A DNA stretch of 64,000 nucleotides from Pseudonocardia sp. C8 (lineage in GTDB: Bacteria > Actinomycetota > Actinomycetes > Mycobacteriales > Pseudonocardiaceae): NCBI RefSeq assembly GCF_014267175.1, contig NZ_JACMTR010000002.1, positions 880,001 through 944,000 on the forward strand. Reading direction: 5' to 3'. Every line of letters begins with the position of its first letter. Positions within the stretch are counted from its first letter, which is position 1. The position numbers and the translations under genes were made by a program. Positions 37,198 through 46,147 of this stretch are shown piece after piece. The notes below the pieces were generated by a model, which searched no databases, was not told the DNA's origin, and saw only the letters and a program-made list of their open reading frames with translations.

Positions 37198-38924
37198 CCA
37201 TGACCGACCGCTACTGCGGGACCACCGTGGAGACCGCGACCGCGGCCAACGGCGCCGTCGCCGCGGCCGAGCTCGTGTCCCGGGGCGCCGGCGGGCGAGC
37301 CGATCCGCACGTCGTCACGGTGGCCGAGGGCGTGCACACCTACGTCGGTGGCTCCATCGTCAACCGGACCTTCATCGAGGGCACCGACGGCGTCGTCGTC
37401 TACGACACCGGTGACGACCTCGCGGACGGCGAGCAGGCGTACGCGGCCCTGCGCACCGTCACCGACAAGCCGGTCGCGGCCGTCGTCTACAGCCACAACC
37501 ACTACGCCCAGGGCGCGCTGGCCTTCTCGACCGGCGAGGACGGCATCCCGGTCATCGGTCACCCCCGCGTGAACGCCAACCTGGCCCGCGGCGCGGACGC
37601 CGTCGACTTTCCCGAGGCGGCGCCGGCGCTCGCGCAGCGGTTCCGCCGCCAGTTCGCCGCCTACCTGCCCGAGGAGGGCCCCGACGCGCCGATGGGTGCC
37701 ACGTACGCGGCGTTCACGCCCCGGGGGGCGCTGCCGGTGAACCGGGCCGTCACCGACGGCGAGGAGCTGACGATCGCCGGCGTGCGGATGCAGTTCTTCA
37801 CCGCACACCGGTCCGACTCGGACGACACGCTCACCGTGTGGCTGCCGGACGCCGAGGTCGCGCTCAACAACTTCCTGTGGCCGAACCTGCCCAACTTCTA
37901 CGCGCTGCGCGGCACCGGCTTCAGGGACCCACGCTCGTGGCGCGACGGGATCCTGCTGATCCGCGACCTGCAGCCCGAGCACCTGCTGGGAACGCACACC
38001 CGGCCCATCCAGGGCGCCCGACGGATCCGGCAGACCCTCGAGGGCTACGCCGACGCGATCGCCTACGTCTACGACCAGTCCCTGCGCGGCATCCTGCGCG
38101 GGCTGGGCCCCGACGAGCTGCGCGGCTTCGTGCAGCTCCCCGAGTACCTGGCGGCCCAGCCGCACAACCGCGCCGGCTACGGCGAGCTGCAGTACCAGCC
38201 GCCCTACCTCTACGAGCGCGTGTTCGGGTGGTTCGACGGCCGCCCCGAGAACATCAACCCGCCGCCGCGCCGGCTGGTGGCCGAGCGGATCGTCGAGGGG
38301 TTCGGCGGACCGGACCGCGTGCGTGCGGCGGTGGACGAGGCCCTGGATCGCGAGGAGCTCTCCTGGGCGGCGACCCTGGCCGGGCACCTGCTCGACACCG
38401 ATCCGCACGACCCCGGCGCGCGTGCGTTGAAGGCCCGCGCGCTGCGGGCACTGGGGCAGCGGGCCGGCGGGTCGATCGCGCGGCACTTCTACCTCAGCTA
38501 CGCCCTGGAGCTGGAGGAACGCGTCGAGATCCCCCCGTCGGTGCCGGCGACCGTCGAGGCGGTGCTGCGCGCCCCGGCCGGCATGCACCTCGACCACCTG
38601 AGGGTGCGGCTCGATCCCGCGCGCAGCGGGGACACCGAGCGGTTCGTCGTGGTCGAGCTGACCGACGACGGCCTGCGAGCCGGGCTGCACCTGCGCCGCG
38701 CGGTGTGCGAGTACGTCGCCGACGTCGCCCGGCACCCCGACGAGCCGGACGCCACGGTGTCCATGACCCGGCGGACCTGGGCGGAGCTGGTCACCGGAAC
38801 GCGGACCTGGCCGGCGGCCCTCGACGAGGGACGGGTGACGGTCAAGGGAAACGCCGACGACGTCGTCGAGTTCTTCGGCTTCTTCGACCCGCAGCCGGAG
38901 GTGCGGCATGTGGCGAGCCGGTAG
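37194..38924 (+). CDS. Alkylsulfatase-like MBL-fold protein with altered metal site
   Basis: This 576-residue protein has the layout of bacterial alkylsulfatases: MBL fold, dimerisation domain (VFGWFDGRPENINPPP) and a C-terminal SCP2-like domain (about residues 455-570). The HxHxDH metal motif is replaced by SHNHYAQGA, and the Asp segment SGDF of the relative at 28643 reads LNNF. Catalysis by a standard two-zinc mechanism is doubtful. It is embedded in the importer operon, overlapping genes on both sides, so it may process or sense the imported substrate. Confidence 0.8.
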   Translation: MTMTDRYCGTTVETATAANGAVAAAELVSRGAGGRADPHVVTVAEGVHTYVGGSIVNRTFIEGTDGVVVYDTGDDLADGEQAYAALRTVTDKPVAAVVYSHNHYAQGALAFSTGEDGIPVIGHPRVNANLARGADAVDFPEAAPALAQRFRRQFAAYLPEEGPDAPMGATYAAFTPRGALPVNRAVTDGEELTIAGVRMQFFTAHRSDSDDTLTVWLPDAEVALNNFLWPNLPNFYALRGTGFRDPRSWRDGILLIRDLQPEHLLGTHTRPIQGARRIRQTLEGYADAIAYVYDQSLRGILRGLGPDELRGFVQLPEYLAAQPHNRAGYGELQYQPPYLYERVFGWFDGRPENINPPPRRLVAERIVEGFGGPDRVRAAVDEALDREELSWAATLAGHLLDTDPHDPGARALKARALRALGQRAGGSIARHFYLSYALELEERVEIPPSVPATVEAVLRAPAGMHLDHLRVRLDPARSGDTERFVVVELTDDGLRAGLHLRRAVCEYVADVARHPDEPDATVSMTRRTWAELVTGTRTWPAALDEGRVTVKGNADDVVEFFGFFDPQPEVRHVASR

Positions 38925-40476
38925 CGTGCGCGCGGCGCTGGTGATGTCCGTCGCGTTGCTCGTGGGCGCCTGCGGAGCCTCGGTCGTCCCCGACACCGAG
39001 AACGCCGCCCCCCGGCACGGCGGCAGCGTGACGGTGGGCCTGGAGGGAAGCTGGGTGTCGCTCGACCCGTTGCGCGCCACCACCTACAACAGCTTCAGCG
39101 TGCTGCAGACGATCTACGAGCCGCTGTTCGACCTCGACCGGAACGGCGCGGCCGTCCCGAACCTGGCCACCGGTTACGAGGTCAGCCCGGACGGCCGGAT
39201 CTACACGGTCACGCTCCGCGACGGCGTCACGTTCCACGACGGTGCGAGGTTCGACGCCCGGGCCGTGGTGGCCAACTTCGACCGGGTGCGGAACCCGGCC
39301 AACGGCTGCTCGTGCCTGGGTGAGCTGCGCGTGCTGGAGGGTGTCCGGGCGACCGGCGACACGACCGTGGAGTTCCGGCTCAAGCGGCCCCACGCCGGGT
39401 TCCCGGTGATGGTGCTCGGCGGCGCGGCCGGCCTGATGGCCTCACCGCGGGCGCTCGCGGAGACCGGCGGCGACCTGGCGCGGAGGCCGGTCGGTACCGG
39501 ACCGTTCGTGCTCGACCACGAGGTCCCCGGCAGTTCGGTGCGGGTCCGGGCGTGGGACGGCTACCGCGACCCCGGGCGTCCCTACCTGGACTCGGTGGAG
39601 TTCCGGGTGATCTCCGACAGCGACTCGCGGTACTCGAGCCTGACCTCGACAGCCATCGACGTGGCCGACAACGTCTCGGTGACGTGGTTGAGCGACGCCG
39701 AGCTGAACCCCTCGGTGCGGATCCACCCCCAGGGGGCCTCGGGCTCGAACTTCGTGATGTTCCAGACGGGGGAGGGCAGCCCGTTCCGCGATGCGCGTGC
39801 CCGGCAGGCGGCGTGCATGGCGCTGGATCCGCCGCGCATCGACGAGGCGCTCTACCGCGGTGTCCGGCTGACCGGGCAGGAGTCGCCCTTCCCGACCGGC
39901 GGCGGCCGGTGGGACCTCGGCCGGGTCGAGGGCTACCCCCGCTACGACCGCGAACGGGCCCGCCGGCTCGTCGCCGAGGTCGGTGGCATCTCGTTCGACC
40001 TGAACTTCACCAACTCGCCGGACAACGTCCGGGTCGCCCAGGCGCTCGCCGCCCAGTGGGCGGTCGTCGGGATCGAGGCGAGGGTGCGGCCGATGGACCA
40101 GCCCACGCTGGTGGAGAAGGCCTTCGGCCACCGCTTCGACGCGATGATCTACCGCTGGCGGGGCGCGATGGACCCCGACGGCAACGTCTCCCGCTGGTTC
40201 CACAGCTCCCAGGCCACCCCGGCGAAGCCGAGCTCGAACTACAACCTGGTGGACGACCCGGAGCTCGACCGCCTGATGATGCAGGCCGCGGCGGTGACGG
40301 AGCCCGGCGAGCGTGCGGAGCGCTACCGCGCGGTGTCCGAACGGCTGGCCGGGATCACGCCGTACTGCTACCTGTGGGGCGCGGACTGGTACCGCGTCAC
40401 CCTGGCCAACGTGCACGGCATCCCGTCCCGCCCGGACAACATCATGATGCTGCGCGACGCCTACGTCGTGGAGTGA
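38908..40476 (+). CDS. ABC transporter substrate-binding lipoprotein (family 5)
   Basis: This 522-residue extracellular solute-binding protein has a lipoprotein signal ending in LLVGAC (Cys22). Family-5 features are LDPLRATTYNSFSVLQTIYEPLF, TVTLRDGVTFHDG and RPVGTGPFVL. It completes the importer (two permeases, two ATPases, binding protein) and overlaps the MBL gene by 17 bases. Family 5 binds peptides, nickel, sugars or opines; association with two alkylsulfatase-like proteins and a CoA transferase argues against simple peptides. Its 3' end overlaps the convergent carboxylase gene by 16 bases. Confidence 0.9.
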   Translation: MWRAGSVRAALVMSVALLVGACGASVVPDTENAAPRHGGSVTVGLEGSWVSLDPLRATTYNSFSVLQTIYEPLFDLDRNGAAVPNLATGYEVSPDGRIYTVTLRDGVTFHDGARFDARAVVANFDRVRNPANGCSCLGELRVLEGVRATGDTTVEFRLKRPHAGFPVMVLGGAAGLMASPRALAETGGDLARRPVGTGPFVLDHEVPGSSVRVRAWDGYRDPGRPYLDSVEFRVISDSDSRYSSLTSTAIDVADNVSVTWLSDAELNPSVRIHPQGASGSNFVMFQTGEGSPFRDARARQAACMALDPPRIDEALYRGVRLTGQESPFPTGGGRWDLGRVEGYPRYDRERARRLVAEVGGISFDLNFTNSPDNVRVAQALAAQWAVVGIEARVRPMDQPTLVEKAFGHRFDAMIYRWRGAMDPDGNVSRWFHSSQATPAKPSSNYNLVDDPELDRLMMQAAAVTEPGERAERYRAVSERLAGITPYCYLWGADWYRVTLANVHGIPSRPDNIMMLRDAYVVE

Positions 40477-43400
40477 CCGCGCCGCAGGGCACCGTCCGGA
40501 CCTCGTGGCGAGTCGGGCGAGCGGAGGGTCCGGATCCAGCGGCGGGTGTCGGCCGGGTCGATCACGTCGTCGAACTCGAAGGTCGTGGCCGCCCGCAACG
40601 CGCGGCCGCGCTCGTAGGCCTGCGCGACGAGCTCGTCGTAGAGGGCCTGCCGGGCGGCCTCGTCGGGGGCCGCGGCGAGCTCGCGGCTGTAGCCCAGCCG
40701 GACCGAGCCCTCCAGCCCCATGCCGCCGATCTCCCCGGTGGGCCACGCGACGGTGAACTGCGGTGCCTTGAACGAGCCGGCGGTCATCGCCATCGCGCCC
40801 AGGCCGTAGCCCTTGCGGAGCACGACGGCGCCGAACGGCACCGTCAGGCGGGCCCCGAGCACGAACAGCCGGCCGAACCGCTTGACGGTGGCCTCCTTCT
40901 CCGCGTCCGGGCCGACCATGAACCCCGGGGTGTCGCACAGCGAGACGATCGGCAGCCGGTACGCCTCGCACAGCCGGAGGAACTCCGCCAGCTTGTCGGC
41001 GGCCTCGGCGTCGATGGCGCCGCCCAGGTGGTGGCTGCTGTTCGCGATCAGGCCGTACGCGACGCCCTCCACCCGGACCAGCGCGGTGACGACGCCGACG
41101 CCGTGGTCCGGCCGCAGCTCCAGCACCGACCCGACGTCGACGACGGCCTCGATCGCGGCGCGGACGTCGTAGGCGCGCAGCCGGTTCTCCGGCACCACGT
41201 GCCGGGCCAGGCGCGGGTCCGGTGCCTGCCACCCCACGCCGTCGCCGGGGGACAGCGGGCTCTGGAAGTACGACAGGTACCGGCGTGCCAGGTCGACGGC
41301 GTGCGCCTCGTCGCGGGCGACCAGGTCGACGACGCCGTTGCGGCGCTGCACGTCGATCGGGCCGATGTCCTCGGGACGGTAGTCGCCCAGCCCGCCCCCG
41401 GAGATCATCGCCGGCCCACCCATGCCGATGTTGGCGTCCGGGGTGGCGATGATGACGTCGCAGGCGCCGGCCAGCGCGGCGTTGCCGGCGAAGCACCGCC
41501 CGGACACGATCGCGACCGTCGGGGCGCAGCCGGGCAGCGAGCCCATCAGCCGGAACGTCGGGACGTCCAGCCCGGCGACGATGTCCATGTCGGTGTCCCC
41601 GGGCCGGCCGCCCCCGCCCTCCGCGAACAGCACGACGGGCAGGTTGCGCCGGCGGGCCACCTGGAGGACCCGGTCGGTCTTGGCGTGGTTGCGCCACCCC
41701 TGGGTGCCGGCGAGGACCGTGTAGTCGTACGACAGGACCGCCGCCTCGGCCGCCGACCGGCCGAACCGGTCCGCGCCGATCGTCGCGACGCCGGCGACGA
41801 GGCCGTCGCCGGGGGTGCGGGCGATCAGGTCCTCCTCCGAGCGCCGGCTGCGCTGGGCCGCGAGCACCAGCGAGCCGTACTCGACGAAGCTGCCGTCGTC
41901 GACCAGGTCGTCGATGTTCTCCCGTGCGGTGCGGCGGCCGAGCCGGTGCCGCTTCGCCACCGCCTCGGGGCGGTTCTCGTCGAGGGTGACGGCCTGCCGC
42001 GCACGCACCTCGTCGAGGTCGGGGCGTGGCGTGTCGAGGTCGAGCTCGGCACCGGCCCCGGGCCCGGCCGCGCCGGTGGGCTCGTACACCACGAGCGGGT
42101 CACCCGGGGCCACCGTGCAGCCGGGCCGGACGAGCACGCGCACCGCCCGCACGGCCTTCTCGGCGGCCAGGACGTGCTCCATCTTCATGGCTTCCAGCAC
42201 GGCCAGGGGTGCGCCCGCCGGCACCTCGTCGCCCTCCGCCGCCGTGCCGACCACGGTGCCCGCCATCCCGGCACGCACCACCTCCTCGTGGGCCCGCAGC
42301 TCCACCGCGGTGGCCGGGGACGCGGCGGCCGTCGGGTGCGCGCCGACCGCGCCGACCAGGCGTTCCATGCGTCCTGCGAGGAAGCCGGTGTCGACCGGCC
42401 CGGCCCGCAGGTCGCCGTCCGCGAGCAGTGACCTGAGGAACCCGATGTTGGTGGGGGCGCCCTCGACGGTGAACTCGTCCAGCGCCGCGTCCACCTTGGC
42501 GAGCGCGGCCGCGCGGGTCCGGGCCCGCGCGACGACCTTCGCCAGCAGGGAGTCGTAGCGCGGGCTGACCTGCAGCCCGGGACGGCCGAAGGTGTCCACC
42601 CGGATGCCGGGCCCGGTGGGCGGGGTGAACGCCGTGAGCGTGCCCGCGGCCGGTGTCGCGCCCCCGTCGGCGGTCATCGTCTCGAGGTTGACCCGGGCCT
42701 GGACCGCGACGCCGGCAGCGGCCGCCGGCTCGCCCCGGACGCCGGCGGCGCCGGCCAGCACACCGTCACCGAGATCGAGGTCGGCCACGGCGGCGCCGTC
42801 GGCGACGGCGAGCTGCGCCGCCACCAGGTCGACCCCGGTCACCTCCTCGGTGATCGTGTGCTCCACCTGGATCCGGGGGTTGACCTCGAGGAACACGAAG
42901 GTGTTGCCGCGCACCAGGAACTCGGCGGTGGCGAGACCGCGGTAGCCGAGCCCCGCGCAGAGCCGCGCGGCGGACTCGTGCAGGCCGCGGCGCACCTCCG
43001 GTGCCAGGTCCTCGGCGGGGGCGATCTCGAGCAGCTTCTGGTGCCGCCGCTGCACGCTGCAGTCGCGGTCGCCGAGCGCCAGCGCGGCCGAGCCGTCCGC
43101 GACCACCTGGACCTCGACGTGGCGGGCCCCGTCGAGCAGGGCCTCGGCGAACACCGCACGGCTCCCGAAACCGAGCTCGGCCTCGGCGGCGCAGGCGCGG
43201 TAGGCCTCGGCCACGTCGCCCGCGGCCCGGACGACGCGCATCCCGCGCCCGCCGCCCCCGGCCAGCGCCTTGATCATGATGCCGCTCGGGTGCTCGGCGA
43301 GGAACGCCCGCACCTCGTCCAGGCCGGCGCCGGCGGACGTGGCGGCCAGCACCGGGACGCCCGCGGCGACCGCGGCCGCCCGGGCGGCGGCCTTGTCGCC

Positions 43401-43739
43401 CAGGGTCTCCAGCACCTCGGGCGAGGGGCCGACGAACTCGACGCCCGCGGCCGCGCACGCGCGCGCGAACTCCGCGTTCTCGGCCAGGAACCCGTAGCCG
43501 GGATGGACCGCGTCGGCCCGGGAGCGTGCGGCCGCGGCCAGCACGGCCGCCTGGTCGAGGTAGGCGGCCGGGCCGGACCCGGCCAGCGGCAGCGCCTCGT
43601 CGGCGGCGTGCACGTGCGGGGTGTCACCGTCGTCCTCGGCGTAGAGGGCGACGGTGTCCACACCGGTCTCGCGGGCGGTGCGCACGATGCGCAGCGCGAT
43701 CTCGCCGCGGTTGGCGATGAGCAGCTTCTTCAGTGTCAC
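40461..43739 (-). CDS. Single-chain biotin-dependent acyl-CoA carboxylase
   Basis: This 1092-residue fusion has a biotin carboxylase domain (about 1-450, KKLLIANRGEIALRI), a biotinyl domain with Lys519 in EAMKMEH, and a carboxyltransferase domain (about 580-1092, DTPGFMVGPDAEKEATVKRF, WPTGEIGGMGLEG). Actinobacteria usually split these over subunits; the fused order matches the mycobacterial long-chain acyl-CoA carboxylase (LCC) family. The GTG start overlaps the upstream ligase stop by 4 bases; the longer open frame to 44429 lies in the ligase. It probably carboxylates the CoA ester made by the ligase. Confidence 0.9.
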   Translation of the reverse strand: MTLKKLLIANRGEIALRIVRTARETGVDTVALYAEDDGDTPHVHAADEALPLAGSGPAAYLDQAAVLAAAARSRADAVHPGYGFLAENAEFARACAAAGVEFVGPSPEVLETLGDKAAARAAAVAAGVPVLAATSAGAGLDEVRAFLAEHPSGIMIKALAGGGGRGMRVVRAAGDVAEAYRACAAEAELGFGSRAVFAEALLDGARHVEVQVVADGSAALALGDRDCSVQRRHQKLLEIAPAEDLAPEVRRGLHESAARLCAGLGYRGLATAEFLVRGNTFVFLEVNPRIQVEHTITEEVTGVDLVAAQLAVADGAAVADLDLGDGVLAGAAGVRGEPAAAAGVAVQARVNLETMTADGGATPAAGTLTAFTPPTGPGIRVDTFGRPGLQVSPRYDSLLAKVVARARTRAAALAKVDAALDEFTVEGAPTNIGFLRSLLADGDLRAGPVDTGFLAGRMERLVGAVGAHPTAAASPATAVELRAHEEVVRAGMAGTVVGTAAEGDEVPAGAPLAVLEAMKMEHVLAAEKAVRAVRVLVRPGCTVAPGDPLVVYEPTGAAGPGAGAELDLDTPRPDLDEVRARQAVTLDENRPEAVAKRHRLGRRTARENIDDLVDDGSFVEYGSLVLAAQRSRRSEEDLIARTPGDGLVAGVATIGADRFGRSAAEAAVLSYDYTVLAGTQGWRNHAKTDRVLQVARRRNLPVVLFAEGGGGRPGDTDMDIVAGLDVPTFRLMGSLPGCAPTVAIVSGRCFAGNAALAGACDVIIATPDANIGMGGPAMISGGGLGDYRPEDIGPIDVQRRNGVVDLVARDEAHAVDLARRYLSYFQSPLSPGDGVGWQAPDPRLARHVVPENRLRAYDVRAAIEAVVDVGSVLELRPDHGVGVVTALVRVEGVAYGLIANSSHHLGGAIDAEAADKLAEFLRLCEAYRLPIVSLCDTPGFMVGPDAEKEATVKRFGRLFVLGARLTVPFGAVVLRKGYGLGAMAMTAGSFKAPQFTVAWPTGEIGGMGLEGSVRLGYSRELAAAPDEAARQALYDELVAQAYERGRALRAATTFEFDDVIDPADTRRWIRTLRSPDSPRGPDGALRRGHSTT

Positions 43740-45454
43740 GGACGGGTCCTCGCCGGCTGGTCGCGGGCCGCGGCCAGCTCCGCGGCCCGGTCGAACAGGT
43801 CCCCCTTGCGGATCTTGCCGGTGGCGGTCATCGGCAGCTGGTCGACGATCTCGAACTCGGGCACCTTGAATGCGGCCATGTTCTCGGTGGCCCAGCTGCG
43901 CAGCTCGTCGCCGTCGGTGGCCGCGTCGGACACCTCCACGAACGCGACCGGCACCTGGCCCCGGGCCCGGTCGGCCCGCGGGACCACCGCCACCGTGCGG
44001 ATCGCCGGGTGCAGGCGCAGCAGGGACTCGATCTCGGACGGGAAGACGCTCATCCCGTTCGTCTTGATCATCTCCTTGGACCGGGCCTGGTAGTGCAGCG
44101 CGCCCCACTCGTCGAGCCGGCCGACGTCGCCGGTGTGCAGCCAGCCGTCGCGGAGGGTCTCCGCGGTGGCGTCGGGCCGGCCGTAGTAGCCGGTGAGGAT
44201 CGACGGGCTGCGCACGATGATCTCCCCGGACTCGCCGACCGGCACCGGGTCGCCCGCCTCGTCGACGATCACGATGTCGGTGCCGGGGACGGGCAGGCCG
44301 CAGAACACCGGGTCGGCGAGCAGGTCCCGGTCGCCGTCCTGGAACCCGAGCGTGAACGTGTCCGCGGTGTGGGTCTCGGTCATCCCGTACGAGGCCTCGC
44401 GGAGCACGGTGCCGGCCGCGGCCCGCCACCGGGCCCGGATCTCCGGGGTCAGCTTGAGGACGAACGACACCGCGAACGCGGTCCGCAGCGAGGCCATCCG
44501 CGCGCCGTCGAAGTCCGGCAGATCCATGATCTCGACGTAGTTGTCGACGGTCGCGATCATCTCGGTCACGCCGTGCCGCGCGACGAGCTCCACTGCCACC
44601 GCGGGGGCCCAGCGGGTCATCAGCACGACCTGCTGGCCGTTGACCAGCGGCTTGAGGACACCGAAGTCCTCGCCGGCGATCCAGAACACGGGCAGGAAGT
44701 TCAGGACCACCGGGCCGGGCTCGCCGACCGGGTTGCCGGCGCCCGTGGTGGCGGTCGCGGCCGTGTACACCATGTGCCGCTGGGTGTGCTCGCAGCCCTT
44801 CGGCATGCCGGTGGTGCCGCCGGTGTAGTTGAGCGCGGCCAGCGCGTCGGGGTCGCTGGGCCGGGCGGGCGCGCGCGGGGCGCTGCGGATCTCGGCCCAG
44901 TCCGACCGTTCCGCGGCGCGGGCGAACGGCACCGGCAGGCCGGGCTCGGCGGTGAGGAGGTCGGCGAGGCCGGTGTAGGCGACCCGCCGCACCGGGGTGT
45001 CCGCGCGCACCGCCTCGACGACGTCGGCGAGCGTGTCCTGGGCGAGCAGCACGGTCACCCCGGCGTCGACCAGCTCGTAGTGCAGCTCGTGGCCGCGGAA
45101 CATCGGGTTGATCGGGACGTGCACCGCGCCGGCCTTGAGGATCCCGACCATGGCGATCAGGAACTGCGGGCAGTTGCCCAGGTAGACGCCCACCCGGTCG
45201 CCCGGCACCACGCCGAGACCGGCCAGCCAGCCGGCGAACCGGTCGCTGAGCTCGTCGTACTCGGCGTAGCCGATGTCGCGCCCGTAGAACGAGATCGCCA
45301 CGGTGTCCGGGCGGGCCGCGGCCCAGTGCCGGAGGTACTCGGGCAGCGCGGGGACCTCGACGGGGTACGTGACGTCCCGCGCGACCTGCTGCGGCCAGTG
45401 GGCCGCCTGCAGGGCGCGGATCTCGGCCAGCGCGGCCTCACGTGACTGCGGCAT
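43736..45454 (-). CDS. AMP-dependent acyl-CoA synthetase/ligase
   Basis: This 572-residue ANL-superfamily enzyme activates a carboxylic acid to its CoA thioester through an acyl-AMP. It shows the P-loop YTGGTTGMPKG, YGMTETHTAD, DGWLHTGDVGRLDEWG and the catalytic lysine region TATGKIRKGD. The stop overlaps the carboxylase GTG (GTGA), and the start overlaps the upstream TetR gene by 17 bases. All three form one operon. The substrate acid is unknown. Confidence 0.92.
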   Translation of the reverse strand: MPQSREAALAEIRALQAAHWPQQVARDVTYPVEVPALPEYLRHWAAARPDTVAISFYGRDIGYAEYDELSDRFAGWLAGLGVVPGDRVGVYLGNCPQFLIAMVGILKAGAVHVPINPMFRGHELHYELVDAGVTVLLAQDTLADVVEAVRADTPVRRVAYTGLADLLTAEPGLPVPFARAAERSDWAEIRSAPRAPARPSDPDALAALNYTGGTTGMPKGCEHTQRHMVYTAATATTGAGNPVGEPGPVVLNFLPVFWIAGEDFGVLKPLVNGQQVVLMTRWAPAVAVELVARHGVTEMIATVDNYVEIMDLPDFDGARMASLRTAFAVSFVLKLTPEIRARWRAAAGTVLREASYGMTETHTADTFTLGFQDGDRDLLADPVFCGLPVPGTDIVIVDEAGDPVPVGESGEIIVRSPSILTGYYGRPDATAETLRDGWLHTGDVGRLDEWGALHYQARSKEMIKTNGMSVFPSEIESLLRLHPAIRTVAVVPRADRARGQVPVAFVEVSDAATDGDELRSWATENMAAFKVPEFEIVDQLPMTATGKIRKGDLFDRAAELAAARDQPARTRP

Positions 45455-46106
45455 CGGGGTGTGCTCCGTCAGCTCGGGGAGGCGCGTCGGCGGCGATGCC
45501 GACGCAGCGCTCCATCATGCGGATCTGGTCGTCGATGAACTGCTCACGGACCTCGGCCGACGCGTGACCGAGGCGGGCGGCCCCGCGGATGATGCTGTCG
45601 CCCAGCATCACCACCAGCCGGTCCGGCGGGGTGCAGGGATCGATCGTCCCCGGGGCCAGCCCGGTCAGGTAGTGGGCGTAGCGCCGGTTCAGCCGGTGCC
45701 GCAACGTGCTCCACACCTCGCCGACCACCGGATCGAGCCCGGCCCGGCTGTCGATCAGCGAGACGAGCGACCCGGAGGCGAAGACGGCCTCGGCGAACGC
45801 GCGGGTGGTCGCCCGCAGCACCGTGAGCGGGGGGACGGACTCGATGTCGTCGAGCTGCTGGGTGGCCTCGAGCCGGGCGCAGATCTGCTCGGTGACCGCG
45901 AGGAACGCCTCGTCCTTGGACCGCAGGTAGGCGTAGAACGTGGGCCGCGAGGTCCGGGCCCGGGCCGCGATCAGCTCCACGGTGGTCCCGGAGTACCCGA
46001 GCTCGTCGAAGCACGCGGCCGCGGCCGCCAGCAGCTCGCCGCGCCGGGAGCCGGGCGACTCCCGGCGGCTGGCTCGGGCGCGCTCCTGGGCCTCACTCGT
46101 CGTCAC
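45438..46106 (-). CDS. TetR-family transcriptional regulator
   Basis: This 222-residue regulator has an N-terminal helix-turn-helix (FDELGYSGTTVELIAARARTSRPTFYAYLRSKDEAFLAV). The GTG at 46106 gives a normal TetR N-terminus; the frame stays open to 46592 but inside the MFS gene. It is first in the regulator-ligase-carboxylase operon and probably controls it. The ATTGACG palindrome at 47587-47604 upstream of the adjacent MFS gene is a possible second target. Confidence 0.88.
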   Translation of the reverse strand: MTTSEAQERARASRRESPGSRRGELLAAAAACFDELGYSGTTVELIAARARTSRPTFYAYLRSKDEAFLAVTEQICARLEATQQLDDIESVPPLTVLRATTRAFAEAVFASGSLVSLIDSRAGLDPVVGEVWSTLRHRLNRRYAHYLTGLAPGTIDPCTPPDRLVVMLGDSIIRGAARLGHASAEVREQFIDDQIRMMERCVGIAADAPPRADGAHPDAAVT

Positions 46107-46147
46107 CTGCCCATTGTGTGCCGGTGGCCGTGGCGCGCCCGTCGCCG

